Origin: Hybos culiciformis
Taxonomy: Eukaryota; Arthropoda; Insecta; Diptera; Hybotidae
Length of the DNA stretch: 64,000 bases
Assembly: GCA_964007475.1 (NCBI GenBank)
Contig: OZ023275.1
Location: 17,587,829 to 17,651,828 of the forward strand
Direction: 5' to 3'
In this document: piece by piece, positions 12,101 through 23,138 of the stretch
How positions within the stretch are numbered: the first letter of the stretch is position 1
How the letters are laid out: every line of letters begins with the position of its first letter
Translations under genes and position numbers: made by a program
The notes under the pieces: model-generated
Seen by the model: only the letters and a program-made list of their open reading frames with translations
Told to the model about the DNA's origin: nothing
Databases searched by the model: none

Positions 12101-13503
12101 TATGTTATAGTCTCTTTAGCACATTGTTTCGAAATTTATTTGAATTAAGTTTTTGATTCTTAAGGATTTGTTCCTCTGAATTAAAAAAAAAGTGCTTTAA
12201 CATATTTACCTGTAAAGAATATAATTTTGAATTTTGTTTTTATTAAAATCTATGAAAATCAACAAATGATTCTATTATCGAGGGCAAAATAATTTATGCT
12301 TGGAGTTGAAATTTAAAATGGGAAAGTTTTCACAAAAACTTTAATTTTTAGCTTAATTTCTTCGAGAATTTAATAATATTGTCAAAAATTGAATATGGTT
12401 AAATAAAAAGTTTAATACTTTACATAATATGAAACATATGAGAAGGTAATTAGGGCAGATTGCATACTTGTTAAGTGGTCAAAGTAATATCAACATTATG
12501 CAGATTAGCATAATAATCATTACATAATAATTATTTAATTTTTACTTACTAAAGAAACGTATGCACAGAGGTACAAATTTATACTTGATCTTCTTTGAAA
12601 AAATTTTATAAATCCAATAAAATATAAATTCGTGAAAAGAAAAGTAGTTATCCATCAATATACTGATCAAACATACAACATTAGAAAAAAGTTCATTATC
12701 ATAAAGTATAACAATTCAAGAAGAGAATGCATAACATATGAAAAAGAAAATAAGTCTGCCTTTGCCAAAAGAAACTATTATAACAATCTTCTGAAAGGTC
12801 CTTTTATAATGCAAATTTGTGTTTTCTTTTGTAAATAATAAATTATTCCAATTTATTTTAAGTTTTAAAGAATATTACCTAGTATAGAAAGTTATGTTTT
12901 ATGTATGTACAATAGTATTAAAAATTTAGCATTTCTAGTATAAAAAAAGATATAAATAAAGGAAAAAATTTCGTAGTTTCTTTTTAGTCTGATTGTCAAA
13001 ATTTGTATTAAAAAACTTTATACCCAATTGGAAAGAAGATGTTACTAAAGGTAGAAGGAGCCGTCCATAAATTCTTTTTTTTTAATACTTGATACACATA
13101 TTTGTTTGTTATTCCAGTTCTATGTTTCAAACACTTTATGTTACACCATATATGCATTGTATTGTACTGTACTAATTTCTATTCTCCTAATTACCATTTT
13201 GTTTTTGGATTGAATTTTCATCATTTTGATAATGTTTAACATAAAAACATATATATTTATTTTATTTGCCTTAAATTTCCCTAAACATTTTATATAAACT
13301 ATAAACTATATAATTATTAATTAATTATTTTAATTTCAACTACAAAATTAAAAAAAAAAAAATTAAAAATGAAAAAAATAAAATCGATATTAAAACCCAG
13401 GTAATTATATAGGAATTATATTTCTGATAAAATAGCAGCATTTTGGGGCCATTTGAAGGCTACAACGAAACAAAAACAACGAAAATATTGTGTTTCTACC
13501 CAA

Positions 13504-13557
13504 CAGAAGAACGATAGAAGAACGTTAGCTAAACAAGGCCTCAGCCAGAGAGAAGTC
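13504..13557 (+). pseudogene. Possible Tc1/mariner-type transposase HTH fragment
   Basis: The frame reads RRTLAKQGLSQREV and then a stop. Tc1-like transposases carry a motif of the type L-x-x-x-GLSQREIA in their N-terminal helix-turn-helix. The following bases look like the same frame after a one-base shift. No terminal repeats or catalytic domain are visible nearby. It lies 3' of the convergently oriented transporter gene. Confidence 0.4.
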
Positions 13558-13648
13558 TAAGTGCATTGAAAGTAATTTTTGTTAATCAAAAAAGAAATAA
13601 AATTTGTATAAAAAAAATAAAAAATAAAAAAATAAATAATTGAAAAGT

Positions 13649-13677
13649 CATTTTGTCTAGTCCAAGAAGACAAAATG
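13649..13677. repeat. Inverted repeat about 100 bp beyond the Efr stop codon
   Basis: CATTTTGTCT and AGACAAAATG are perfect 10-bp arms around a 9-base loop. It is in the expected 3' UTR of the minus-strand transporter gene, so it could form an mRNA stem-loop. Confidence 0.5.
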
Positions 13678-13783
13678 TCATTTGGCTCCTCTTTTCATCA
13701 TATCAGCACCCAAAAATTAGCTTTACTCGCTGCACGCCAAATTTGCCAGCTCTCTTCTGCGCAACACGCCACACCTCCACATT

Positions 13784-14851
13784 CTATTCAATTTTCTTTC
13801 TTGCCGAAATTGAGCCATCTGGTTTTTTCTTCTTCCCTCCCGTCTGCTTCTGCAGCCCCAATGCTGCCACAATACTCGGCACTATTTCGGTGAATATCAT
13901 TGTACCGACAAATACCATTATTGTTCCCATCCAATGATAAATTGTGAATGGATTTTGAAAATGAACTATTGAGAATATAAGTGAGACAAATTTGCGCAGC
14001 GTTACGACCAGTGTTACGGTCAATGATGAACATTCTGTGGTAAGAACATAAACCGAACCAATGCAAACATATTGGGTTAGGATGTTGCCCATCAAATGTA
14101 ACCACATAATTGGTAAGTTGTGGCCTAGAAATTCGGTTGGCGGACTTGCGTTAGCAATTAAAATATGTTGCCACAAATTTGAATAGACAATTGCGAAAAA
14201 TGGTAGTGGTAAGAAGTGTGTGAAAAATAGTGCCTCCCTGGAATGTTTGCCATACCGGCTGAATAGATATTCTTGATAAATTCCCATTCGGGCTGATATA
14301 AATAATGCTAATGTTAACAACATTATACCTAGAATCCAATAAAATAATACCGATGATTGATTTGCTGCTGCTTCTGAGCCGTCGTCAAACTTCTTTAAAT
14401 CCGGATTACTAGTGTCTTTAACTTCAGATCCCGAAACAATTGTACACAATATGATGCCGGCTGTTATTAGGAAAACTGATAAAAATTTCGAAAATTCATA
14501 ATTTTTATTCAGAATAATTATACCCATAATCATGTTGGCAATAAGTGAACCCGCCCTAAAAATCATATGCAATGGCATCGGTATATTAAAATCAAATGCA
14601 TAATTATTGCAGACGCTTGATACGAAAAACATAACAACCAATATAAAATAATCACGGAAATTAATATAACGCTTCTGGGTGCCCAATTTGGTGGTGAATA
14701 TAAGACCTTCAATTGCAATAAATAGAAATTGTAAAAATGTTATCAAATTTCCGGAACCAGGATCATATTTCACTAGCAGCTCAAGAAATATAACATTACT
14801 GCAGCATCCAACAAATACTAAGCATATAGCTATAATTGGTTTCCAGTTCAT
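13784..14851 (-). CDS. Efr: SLC35B4/Efr-type nucleotide-sugar transporter, 355 residues, intronless
   Basis: A multi-pass ER/Golgi transporter of the SLC35B family. SLC35B4 carries UDP-xylose and UDP-GlcNAc; the Drosophila member Efr carries GDP-fucose and UDP-GlcNAc into the ER and supports Notch O-fucosylation. Family hallmarks are dense: CCSNVIFLELL near the N-terminus, MPLHMIFRAGSLIANMIMG, SARMGIYQE, RYGKHSREALFFTH, LPIMW, and TTECSSLTVTLVVTLRKF. The start is the ATG at 14849-14851 (MNWKPII); an in-frame TTG four codons earlier is not needed and human SLC35B4 begins at the equivalent place. The frame is uninterrupted and of normal length, so the gene looks functional. The last residues are SARKKIE: Lys at -3 and -4 make a classic KKxx ER-retrieval signal on a cytosolic tail. 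The absence of introns contrasts with the other genes here and could mean a retroposed copy, but no poly(A) or target duplication was found. Confidence 0.95.
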   Translation of the reverse strand: MNWKPIIAICLVFVGCCSNVIFLELLVKYDPGSGNLITFLQFLFIAIEGLIFTTKLGTQKRYINFRDYFILVVMFFVSSVCNNYAFDFNIPMPLHMIFRAGSLIANMIMGIIILNKNYEFSKFLSVFLITAGIILCTIVSGSEVKDTSNPDLKKFDDGSEAAANQSSVLFYWILGIMLLTLALFISARMGIYQEYLFSRYGKHSREALFFTHFLPLPFFAIVYSNLWQHILIANASPPTEFLGHNLPIMWLHLMGNILTQYVCIGSVYVLTTECSSLTVTLVVTLRKFVSLIFSIVHFQNPFTIYHWMGTIMVFVGTMIFTEIVPSIVAALGLQKQTGGKKKKPDGSISARKKIE

Positions 14852-17800
14852 TTTTTGCTCCAATTATAAAATTTTTGATATCAAAAATTTATTAATTATT
14901 TAATTTTTTTTTTTTAATCACAGTCACATTTTGTAGAAATTTGCCTTATTTTTTTTCTCAATTTCTATTTTAAAATTATCCAATTTTTTTATTTTTATAA
15001 TTTTTTGCTCCAACAAAAAAATAAATAAATTTAAAAAATATTAAAAACAAAACTAAAAAAATAAAATAAAAAATAATGGTATATAGTATTTAATATATAA
15101 TCAGTATTTATCATAAAATTTGGGTATGTAAAAAACAAAATTAAATTTTCTTAAAACAAGATCATAAGAAAATGGAAGTACATTTATATAAGTAACATAA
15201 AATATTTATAAATTTTTTTATGCCTCCCTATACGTTTACTTATTCTGATGATATCTACAAAAATTTCTTAAATTTTTAAATATTATGCAAATAGAAAATT
15301 TTTTATTTTTTAATTTAAGTACATATCCTTATTTTTAAACATTTACTATGTACCTCAAACATCAGTCTATCAGTCAATCTATCAAATTAGAATCAACATT
15401 ATTTAATATTAAAAATACATCAGTTCCCTAAATTAAAAGAAAAAAAAAGGAAATTGTTTTCATATTATTTATTATTTTTAGCTTTAAAAAAGGTACACAG
15501 GAAAAGGGAACTCACTAAAGCGGAATTATTACCTTTTTTTTTTTGCTCCCGATTTGTTGCAAAATACAAAAAATATTTGCTCTTGTTATTAGCTGCAGGA
15601 CTTATTTTTAATTCAATGTCTGAGATCGCTTTCATCAATTTCTACACACAGCCTCATTTATTTAAAAATGATTGGCAAAAAAAATATTTATTTTTAGAAA
15701 TATCGAATTTAACTTATATAAGTATTTAAAATTTTAAGTTCACAAAGTCTACTACTTAAAATATTAAAATATCAAACTTAAGTAAAACTTTAAATTTAGT
15801 GCAAATTCTAAGTGTGACTTTGATATTTAATGAAAATTTAAACATTTAAGATTAAATAGTATACAGATGGCTCTTAGTCTTATTTAATTCATTTTCTCAT
15901 ATATTTCGTTCCGCTTCCTTTAAAAAATCCAGCCTTGAAGAAGCTCCGAAGTGACTTTGATATTTAACCTTTAAATATTTAAGTTTATTTGATGCAAACG
16001 GCCTTAAGACTTATTTAAATAATTTTCGTTTCACTTCCTTGAAAAAAACCAGCCCTGAATAATTTCCGAAGCGGTACGAAATATATTAGCAGATGATTTA
16101 AATAACATTAAATTGTTTTATTGAATATTATCCCAATCCTCGTTAAATGTGGTTAACTGGCCGCAGAGTGATTTGTAGTTAACTACAATTGTCAAATTGA
16201 AACTAAGATATTCTGTTTTTTAGATAATGTTATATTTAACTCACGTATTATTTCCACTTAATAATTTTATGTCTTTCACAAATAATTTTTTTTGAATTAG
16301 GTACCTATTTTTTTTTTTTTTTTTGATTTTCTTTTTGGCGAACATACAATAAATTGTCAAATTCAGAAAATGAGTTTTTTTTTATACACTTCATTTATTT
16401 TCATGAACAGCTTTAATATGAAATTTTGATATACATAAAATTAATCTAAAAATGTCTAAGCTTTGTATAGAAGAACATATTTGTATATCAATCGTATTAT
16501 ATTCACACATACTTTTTTTCAGTATGCTAAATTTATAAAATAAATTTTTTTGGATATTTTGCTTGCACAGTATGTATACATTATTAATACCTATATGTAT
16601 ACAATTTTACACTGATTTCAAGTAGATATATGCAAATGAAATAAAAAAATATCAAAAAGAAATTTACATGACATCAAATTACCTTTAAATTTTCCATATT
16701 AAATATTTTTATTTTGTTTCTTAAGATCTGTTCTTGAAATTTTACTAAATTAATGGTGTTTGGTTCGCATTGACTGAAACAAAGCAGAACTTTTAGCTTT
16801 GATTTAACTTTTGATATTTCTATTTACCATTTTTTTTTTTTTTTGAAAAGTTGTGGTTCTTTAGCCCGATATAGAAATTTTTTATAAATAAAATTAATTA
16901 AAAAACATGAACTACCAAGCAGTAACATGAGAACCGCATGTTCATTATTCTGTAAAATTTAATCACTGACTGTAAGACTGACTGTAAGAGAGAAAATTAA
17001 TACCATGCGTATAAATTTTATTTAACACATAATCGAAATTTTTAATTTTCTTTTAACATCCTCCTACACAAACACCGCAGCGATGAATGGTGATAAAAAG
17101 AAATTTTCTCACTTCAAGTTTTAAAAATACAAAAAATAATAAGGTGCGGTTTTGGATTTTATTATAGATTCGTAATAAATTGAAATTTTTTAACTGCTTT
17201 AATTTTTTGTTTTTATTGTTATATATTTGGTGAAGCCAAGCGATCGATAATTGCACAGCTTTTAAGGAAAATAAATATTTTCTTTAATTTTTTTTCTCTT
17301 TTAGAACTCTTTTCTTGCACAATCTTCAACATTTAAAAATCGTATACATTCATATATTTTGGTATCCGATATACATTTATATATACATATTTTGTATTTG
17401 GGTTTGATTTGATTATATTTGCATCTGATTAAAATTCATAAAAATGTATATAAAAAAATTTTCTGAAAATAATAACATTATTAAGTTAAAATAAAATAAA
17501 GTAATTAATTCAAATTTTATGGCGTTTTTATAATTAAAAATAAATTATTTGGTTTTTCATAGTTAACAAGAATTCAAACTGCGGGTTCAAATTTTTACAT
17601 GATTTCACATCAATAGATGCTTTAAAAGTGTTTAAGCGAAATATTGAAAATTGTGTTTCTGTAAATTTGATGTATACAATATTGATGTGTAGTTATATGA
17701 ACAGATATATTGTAAGTATACTGTGAAAAGTAGAAACATCAGAATAAGTTTAGTAATGTCAGTGTCTGCGGTTTGATTTAAGCTATATTCTGTATACAAA

Positions 17801-18284
17801 ACAAATTATGTAAAAATATTTTAGATGCTTCTATCAACTTACTTTCAGACCAATCTCTGTGTTGTTATACTCAAAATTAAACATTAATTAAAAAAAAAAG
17901 TTTCTTAATAATTTGCTAACAATTTGCTATTAAAATCTATAAGATATACACATAATGTATATTATAGAAAAAGGACAATAATTTTTTTTTCTTCTGATTT
18001 TCATCATTTTTTTTTCTAAATGTATTTTATTTGATATTTTTTTAGAAATAAATTGGAAAAAATATATTTTTTTACCTTTTAATGGTAACTGGAAAAGCAA
18101 AATCAATTTAGAACATTTAACGATTTTACAATCTACAACATTTAAAATTAAAAATAAATGAACTTGGTGAAGTTTACGTGAAAATTTATTTAGAAAAAAA
18201 ATTTTACTACCTATATTTTGTAACTACTACGAGGCGAGTAAGTTAAGTATTTTCATTTATTCTATAATGATATATACCTTACCT
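14852..18284. other. Gene-free upstream region of Efr
   Basis: No second gene is recognisable. Contains one tandem duplication (15815-16071) and otherwise A+T-rich sequence with T- and A-runs. A small hydrophobic frame at 15454-15729 has no supporting context. Confidence 0.5.
15815..16071. repeat. Tandem duplication, unit about 137 bp, two copies
   Basis: TGACTTTGATATTTAA at 15815 recurs at 15952. Each unit continues through a CTTCCTT...CCAGCC segment and ends CCGAAG (15946-15951 and 16066-16071). The copies differ by scattered substitutions and small indels, so this is an old duplication. Confidence 0.7.
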
Positions 18285-18358
18285 AATAATAATAATAATA
18301 ATAATAATCACAATAATAATAATAACAATAATAATAACAATAATAATAATAATAATAA
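18285..18358. repeat. AAT trinucleotide microsatellite, interrupted
   Basis: About 24 units of the AAT/ATA register, interrupted several times by CAA or CAC triplets. Confidence 0.9.
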
Positions 18359-18946
18359 AAAAGTAAAAATATATATATAATTTTATGCAATGTACATTGT
18401 ACACTATACGTTTCTCCAAGGTCATTTAAAAATTTTCAGAATAATATTTAGATTGAATTTTTTTTTGATTTTTTGTTAAATTGCGTTATGTGGATTTTGC
18501 AAATAAACAATATGTAAGATTGTATTATGTTTGAATGCATCAGGATGAGGATAGAATGCAATCATATTCGGGGGAAAAAAACAGAAATTTAATTCTAGTT
18601 TACAATTTGGTAATTTATCTATTTAGCTATGCTGATTTTTCGGTATTAACATTATTGCGAAGATAAATATGCATTGGATCCAGTCCTTACTAAATTATAT
18701 AATATTATTCTTTAAAAATGTGTATGTAGGTATATTTCGGAAAGATTTTACGTCTCATTATTTCTAGAAAAATATAATAATTAATTGTAAAAAACATATT
18801 TTTGAGTAAACTTCAAATAAAAATTTTCGTTACTAAGAATAATCTGTATTATATTTTAATGTGCATGTCTTCGGTAAGTTGTATTTACATTCGCAAATTT
18901 AGCTCGGTAAATGGTCCATTACATGCATCAATACACATGCAATTAT

Positions 18947-18977
18947 AGGGAAATGTAAATTGTATTTACATTTCCCT
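18947..18977. repeat. Perfect 14-bp-arm hairpin
   Basis: AGGGAAATGTAAAT, loop TGT, then ATTTACATTTCCCT. The word TTGTATTTACATT also occurs as direct copies starting at 18879, 18960 and 19002, so the hairpin is part of a small local repeat family. Confidence 0.85.
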
Positions 18978-19068
18978 GTGATGTATATTGTATTTTCTAT
19001 ATTGTATTTACATTCTTCATTTTGAACTGCGTAATACTATAAACAAAAATAATATCACTCACACTCAC

Positions 19069-19342
19069 AACATTTCTCTTTTTTCCTTTTATCTCTAAAA
19101 GAAAGAAATAAAATAAATAAAATTAACATGGAACATTTCCCAAAGCTTCTTTTATCTGTAAAAGAAAGAGAAATTAAAGAAGAATTAACGTGGAACATTT
19201 CCCAAAGCTTCTTTCATCTGTAAAAGAAAGGGAAATTAAAGAATGATTAACGTGGAATATTTCCCTCGGTTTTTTATCTGTAAAACAAAGGGAAATTAAA
19301 GAATGATTAACGTGCAACATTTCCCTCCATTTCTTTTATCTT
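19069..19342. repeat. Minisatellite, unit 60-63 bp, about 4.4 copies
   Basis: Units start with AACATTTCCC-like words at 19069, 19132, 19194, 19256 and 19316, giving spacings of 63, 62, 62 and 60. Each complete unit contains a TATCT(G)TAAAA-AAAG segment and most end in ATTAACGTGG. The two central units differ at only a few bases. Confidence 0.9.
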
Positions 19343-19413
19343 AATTTTTTATTATAAATTATCTCTATATTCTCTCTTTGCAACTACCTCTCCCATGCAC
19401 ATTAAAGCAGTAT

Positions 19414-19589
19414 ACAATACATGTTAATCAAATTTGTTATACAGCTCGTTGTGTATACACACAAACACATAGACACTCGTCAATATTATATCACTCGCCT
19501 CCGGTCTCGTGATATAAATATGACTCGTGTCTATATGTTTGTGTGTATACACAACTCGCAAGAATAACAAATTTTCATCCATGTATTGT
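19414..19589. repeat. Large palindrome with six same-strand CTCG words in mirror-symmetric positions
   Basis: The arms fold around a centre near 19501-19502 (CCTCCGGT). The core 19445-19558 aligns without gaps and includes a perfect 20-bp pair (19448-19467 with 19536-19555). Outer arms add ACAATACATG / CATGTATTGT and AAATTTGTTAT with a one-base offset. CTCG occurs at 19445, 19476, 19494, 19506, 19524 and 19555, always on the + strand, with spacings 31, 18, 12, 18, 31. In a hairpin these words face each other and leave paired ends with two mismatched bases. This resembles a foldback or MITE-type element; the family is unknown. Confidence 0.9.
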
Positions 19590-22236
19590 AATCTACTATT
19601 ACTTTTTATTTTATTTTAATATTAATTTGTGTAAATTTCTATGTCAAGTCAATTGAATAAATTTCAACATTACATCAATGATTTGTAACATAGAAATGTT
19701 TTTTCCTTCATTCTTTCATTCATGGAATCGAATTTATATTTATTCTTCATCTTTCCATAAGCTTAAAGAGATCTAAAAATTTCTTTGGTTTTACATTTTC
19801 TTTAAAGTAAATTACAATTGTTTTCAGTTAATAATGGTGATTTATTATTATTAGGGTGGGTATAAAAGTTCAATAAGTCGTAAAAATGTATAACACAAAT
19901 AAAATTTTTATTGAAATTTTTTATGAGATAAATTCTTAAAATGTATACATAAAAATGTATAACAAAGGACATTAGCCAAAATTTGATCCCAAGTATTAAA
20001 AAATAATACATAAAAAATGTGAATTAGTTAAAAATTTGTAGATAAACTTGGATAAATAATATATAGAATAAGAATGTTAATGTTAAAATTTTCCTTTCTC
20101 TTTTTTTTAAATAAATAAAATTCAAATTTAAAAGATGCAATTTATGATTAATTTGTTTTGATTAAAAAAAAAATTGTTCAACATTTTTGAGTAAAATTTA
20201 AATTTAATTTAGAATTTAAAGACTTCAAGTTATTAATAATTTTATACAAATCCACTTGAGACTTGACGTAATGAAAGATTTGGGTCGAATTTGGTTATTA
20301 AACTCTTTTTTTTTAATAACCAACTATTTAAGTAATTTACCCATAAAATGTTTTCTAAGTTTTTAATTGATATTAAATTTAAGCAAAAACAAACATAATA
20401 CAGATAGAGATAAAACAAAAAGAATCAACGAAAAGTGATTCCATTACAACTATCTTCATCCAAGTTTCATTGCCTCGATTTTCGTAATTTTCTGACTTTC
20501 TAATTTAATTTTTTTTTTTTCTTTCAAGATTTTCGATAAAAACTTTTTTTTTTCGTACATGAAATAAATTTATTTTGATGAATATTAACTTGTCAAATAA
20601 AACTTTAAAACAACTTTAATCTTTTATTTTTTTAATTTTAAAACAAAGTAAACTTATTTAACTATTTTTAGGGCAATTTTTATCAACATATAGAATTAAA
20701 ATTAAAGTTTCAAGAACTCTTAAAACAACTGAAATTTTTTTTGGGTATACAATGTAGAAAAATTCTATTTATATTGTCATGAAAATAAAATAAAATATAT
20801 TCTATTTGAAAAATTTTTTAAAGTTCAGTTCTTTTTTTATCTCTTGAATATTTCTGATTCTGGTAATAAAAATCTTGTGATGAAAATAAATTTGCCGCAC
20901 AAACATTCTGAGTGGTCATTTTACTTATTTTATACTTTAAAATATATTCAATAATTATTGCTCTATTGAAGAAAAATGCATCATTGCAATATATTTTTTA
21001 TATATGTATAGTGGTAGATAAAATTCTGGAAGCTTCTAGTGAAATGTCAGGTGCAAAGTTGTTTAGAACAAAATATGTATTCAGAACAACAAGACCAACA
21101 ATTTATCAGTAAGATTTAAGTTAGTATGGTTTGTACTTTTTTTTCGAACGTTAGTAATAGCTTTAATAAATTTGTATAAAGAAAAAAGCTTTAAATAATT
21201 TTATTTCGTTAATTACACGGTTTATTAATCAGGCGTTATAATTTATATTCTCATATAATAATACCGATAATAGATATTGAATTGACAAATCTGAGATTAA
21301 TTAATTTAATTTATTTAAGGTCCAATAAATAAGAATATAATAAAAATTAAATAATTAAAAATTTTTCATCTCTTCTTTCTTCTGAAAATGTTAACAAATT
21401 GTTGAATTATACATCATCAATTATTAAATTCAAGATTTCTATTTAATTGACAAATAAGGTAATTTATATGGAAATGTATTATAATAATAATCACATTTAT
21501 TAAAAAAATATTTTTTTTCCAATCCTTTATGTTTACAGAAAAATACCTAAATCAATATTTAAACCCTCTAAGTACATAAATCTTATATATACAAAGTACA
21601 TAAACATATCTTATTGTATAGAAAAAAAAAATCAATTTAAAGTTATATTTATAGGTTAAATTGATGTTGTAACCACACCATTAATCTCTTCATAGATAAA
21701 TGTTCATAAATTTTATAAGAAAAAGAGATTATAAAGATGAAATTTATATTAAATTTGAACTTTATAGTAATTTCTTATATATAAATTTTATAAATTTTGT
21801 TTTTGAAAATTTATCTTTTAAAGTATCTATAATAAATTTTAACATGATTTTTTTTTTTTTTTTTTATATATTTTATGCTTACGTGATCAAGAAATTTCAT
21901 GTTATTTTATTAGATTTAAAATTTTAATACAAAAAAAAATTAATGTTTTATTAAACTTTTATGTCCTTTTACGTGACCAGTGAAAAATTCATAGACTAAT
22001 CTATATAATATGAAGAAACTAAAATCTAAATCATTAATATTCCATTTGTTTCCTTTTTTTATGAATTTCAATTTCTAAACTATATTGGTGACAAGAAAGC
22101 TTACTTTTTATTTAACCTAATAGTTAAGGTTATGAATTCGTTTAATTGAAAAAAAAAAAAATAAATAAATAAATTGTTGCATTATTATTTTTTTAAATTT
22201 TAGCTGAATATCATAAATCTGTTGGGTTATATGGCT
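19590..22236. other. A+T-rich spacer with one candidate exon
   Basis: Apart from 21012-21108 I see no coding-like sequence. The reading frames here consist of A- and T-only codons and long T-runs. Confidence 0.45.
21012..21108 (+). other. Candidate orphan coding exon of 97 nt
   Basis: Bounded by an acceptor TATAG (AG at 21010-21011) and a donor GTAAGA at 21109. Leaving two bases at the 5' side, the frame reads V-D-K-I-L-E-A-S-S-E-M-S-G-A-K-L-F-R-T-K and ends T-T-R-P-T-I-Y plus two bases. The balanced residue mix (E, G, S, R, T, P) is unlike the surrounding K/N/F/I-only frames. It may be an internal exon, or a first exon starting at the ATG at 21044. The protein family is not recognised and no partner exon was found. 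Confidence 0.3.
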
Positions 22237-22661
22237 GTCACACTTCGGCTTTTTAATGGCTTTTTGAAAAAGCTATCATCGTTGTGGCTATTTAGTGGCT
22301 TTTTCCATACAAAATAAAAGAAAAAAAGCTAGTGGCTTTTCAAAAAGCCACTAGAAAATCAGGGATCAAATAACAAATGAGCTCTGTGAGAAAAAAATAA
22401 ACTAAGAATTGCATACTTTCAGGAAGTTGGCGGCTATTTTTTTAAAAAAAACGAATAAAAAAACAAAAAAAATTTCGGAAAAAAAAGGAAAAAGATATTA
22501 CAAAAAGAGAAAAAAAAAAGAAAAAAGTAAAAAATATTTCGGAAAAAAAAGGAAAAAGATATTACAAAAAGAGAAAAAAAAACAAAAAAAACAAAAAAAT
22601 GCAAGTGTGAACGCATTTGAAAAAGCCACCATAAGTAGTGGCTTTTTAGTTGTAGTGTGAC
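22237..22661. mobile_element. Foldback/MITE-like element with terminal GTCACACT and repeated GTGGCTTTT motifs
   Basis: The left end GTCACACT (22237-22244) is matched by AGTGTGAC at 22654-22661. Inside is an almost perfect hairpin at 22329-22354 (CTAGTGGCTTTT, CA, AAAAGCCACTAG). Several further GTGGCTTTTT or AAAAAGCCAC copies lie on both strands. The core is A-rich and holds a 64-bp tandem repeat, two copies aligned at 22471 and 22535. Long open frames on both strands here are artefacts of the A-rich repeat. Confidence 0.6.
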
Positions 22662-23138
22662 TCGCTTATTAAAGTACATAATATTTCAATATGTTCTGAG
22701 TTAATAATACTAATTTATTATCCTTTGGGAGTAAAAGTTCATTAAGTTGTAATAATGTACATAGATTTATTATTGAAAAAAAACACACACAAATTGTAAA
22801 TTGCCCAAAAATCTAGATACACTTGAATAACTTATATTATATTGTTTTCAAGAATAAGAGTCAGAAAATTTCCATCTTTTGCAAAATTATAATACATACA
22901 TATGTATATAAAGAACGTAATTTATCATTAATTTTTATTTTTTATTCTTGCTGTACAGTTTTGCGAAAAATTCGAATTTGTCTCAGAACTTAAAAAAGTT
23001 ATTTATTATATATAAATTAGAATTAAATAAGAAGAAATGTTCGAAATCGTGGTAATAAGGAATGTAAACGGGTAACTAAAATATAAAAAACAGAGAATGT
23101 AGTATTTACTATGAAATAATTCACCAATTAGTTTGAAT

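Larger units (their letters stand above)
7182..13503. other. Gene-free A+T-rich stretch
   Basis: No exon with coding character was found on either strand, apart from a decayed repeat copy at 9073-9126 and a short hairpin at 8264-8288. The small open frames here (for example 7582-7803 and 12632-12838) have no family resemblance I can name and no splice context. Confidence 0.5.

Noticed and set aside
13784..14863. Extended start of Efr four codons upstream
   Set aside because: That codon is TTG; the first ATG is at 14849-14851 and agrees with the start of known family members.
15454..15729. 91-residue hydrophobic frame
   Set aside because: No homology, no splice or promoter context; expected by chance in T-rich sequence.
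18285..18358. AAT array considered as a CRISPR-like or structured repeat
   Set aside because: No spacers; a plain interrupted microsatellite.
22409..22679. Overlapping open frames on both strands rich in Lys or Phe
   Set aside because: Produced by the A-rich 64-bp tandem repeat of a foldback element; no protein-like content.
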